This document shows, one piece after another, positions 32,193 to 32,776 of a stretch of DNA of 32,776 nucleotides. The notes beneath the pieces are model-generated. The model searched no databases, was not told the DNA's origin, and worked only from the letters and a program-made list of their open reading frames with translations. The stretch is from JBGSKY01 sp041740995 (GTDB lineage Bacteria > Planctomycetota > Planctomycetia > Pirellulales > Pirellulaceae). The DNA is taken from NCBI GenBank assembly GCA_041740995.1, contig JBGSKY010000154.1, positions 1 through 32,776 on the forward strand, written 5' to 3'. A program made the translations under genes and the position numbers. How positions within the stretch are numbered: the first letter of the stretch is position 1; every line of letters starts with the position of its first letter.

Positions 32193-32776
32193 AATTACCT
32201 CAAAATTACAACAAAAAGCCGTCCGATTTGCTTCGATAACTCTGGCCGCCGCGAGCGTTCTCAGCTTCCCAAACCGTGATCATATTTCTTCACACCACCA
32301 CAACAATCCGAATTCTACACGATCCAAGCAGCCAATTTCGCAGTAATTTTACTGACTTTTGCCGTGTTTTTTTCTGGCTTGAGCTAATGGTTAGCCAAGC
32401 GTCGTAATCGTTAGGCTGCGGTGTGAACCTGACGTTTACCTCTCAAATTTATTTTGCATCTGGAAAGGTAATTCGTCCTCGATTGAAAAATTTGATACCA
32501 CTTTTTTCGACTGCGTGCCATGATCGAAAAGAAGTTCGTTGCTACCTTCCTCAACTTTCCACGGAAAACAGTCCATTAGCGGACCAGTTTTGCCATATGG
32601 CTAGATCGCAACATTGTACGCATTATGCAACAACAATGCCTGCAATAAGAATTAGCCGACGTTAAGAATTGGCTAAATTTCGAAACGCAATTTCTTGCAC
32701 TAAGGCAATTGAGCTACCTCTTTTCGCTTTTGCGCGCCGGTAGTTCGAGGTGAAGACAGCTCTCACACAACCCAAC
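32193..32776. other. Intergenic region with no convincing gene, 584 bp to window end
   Basis: I see the upstream region of the DUF1559 gene and two perfect or near-perfect hairpins (32341-32354 and 32377-32400), with a T-tract (32367-32373) before the second. An 80-codon GTG-started frame (32423-32665) is not supported. No clear promoter, repeat array or RNA gene was recognised. Confidence 0.5.
32377..32400. repeat. Strong hairpin upstream of the DUF1559 gene
   Basis: GCTTG-a-GCTAA (32377-32387) pairs with TTAGC-CAAGC (32391-32400) as 10 bp with a single bulged A and a TGG loop. The T-tract lies on its 5' side on the plus strand, so it does not look like a standard terminator for either strand. 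Confidence 0.5.

Noticed and set aside
32423..32665. 80-codon GTG-started ORF
   Set aside because: No ribosome-binding site, no recognisable motif, and a composition unlike its neighbours.

Overview
The window reads as a chromosomal segment of a planctomycete, most likely Pirellulales-like. The main evidence is gene families typical of that phylum: a DUF1559 pseudopilin with an H-x9-DG-type C-terminus, a PEP-CTERM-anchored secreted protein, a fused haem-binding/DUF2231 membrane protein, an acetyl-xylan-esterase-like hydrolase, and a membrane/coiled-coil protein grouped with a squalene-cyclase-repeat protein. Base composition looks moderate and even. Many starts lack a clear Shine-Dalgarno sequence. 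I see no tRNA, rRNA, CRISPR array, insertion sequence or prophage.

Layout. (1) 1-2040: the 3' end of an endonuclease/exonuclease/phosphatase gene on +, then a Fur regulator and a FlgM-like anti-sigma factor on -, with a sigma-54-type promoter upstream of the latter. (2) 2040-5390: a secreted alpha/beta hydrolase (-) divergent from a PEP-CTERM trypsin-like protease (+). (3) 5381-14215: a six-gene minus-strand operon: a 3-TM coiled-coil protein, a low-complexity secreted protein, a Tat-exported terpene-cyclase-repeat protein, a four-repeat secreted protein, a MazG-like pyrophosphohydrolase and a DUF885 protein. Two junctions overlap as ATGA or TTGA. (4) 14487-18452: a DHDPS-family lyase, NAD(P)HX dehydratase (nnrD), ribF, and nrnA with a perfect inverted repeat next to its start. 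(5) 18456-20579: a cytochrome/DUF2231 protein and a tyrosine-rich secreted protein. (6) 20677-23876: the ffh-rpsP-trmD-rplS translation/secretion operon, without rimM. (7) 24130-25790: a PRMT-like methyltransferase and an HD phosphohydrolase. (8) 25981-28798: serC and serA, two consecutive steps of serine biosynthesis. (9) 28795-32192: DUF1559 pseudopilin, TPR lipoprotein and GH10 xylanase on -, preceded by about 580 bp of apparently non-coding DNA.

How the genes fit together. Most regions are housekeeping: serine synthesis, flavin cofactors, NAD(P)HX repair, nanoRNA/pAp turnover, SRP and ribosome biogenesis. The accessory flavour comes from the exported proteins (esterase, protease, xylanase, Tat repeat protein, tyrosine-rich protein), which suggest polymer degradation and elaborate envelope biology. 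The least understood parts are the six-gene envelope operon, the bacterial PRMT-like enzyme and the sigma-54 promoter on the orphan flgM-like gene. I did not find an unambiguous new defence or mobile system.
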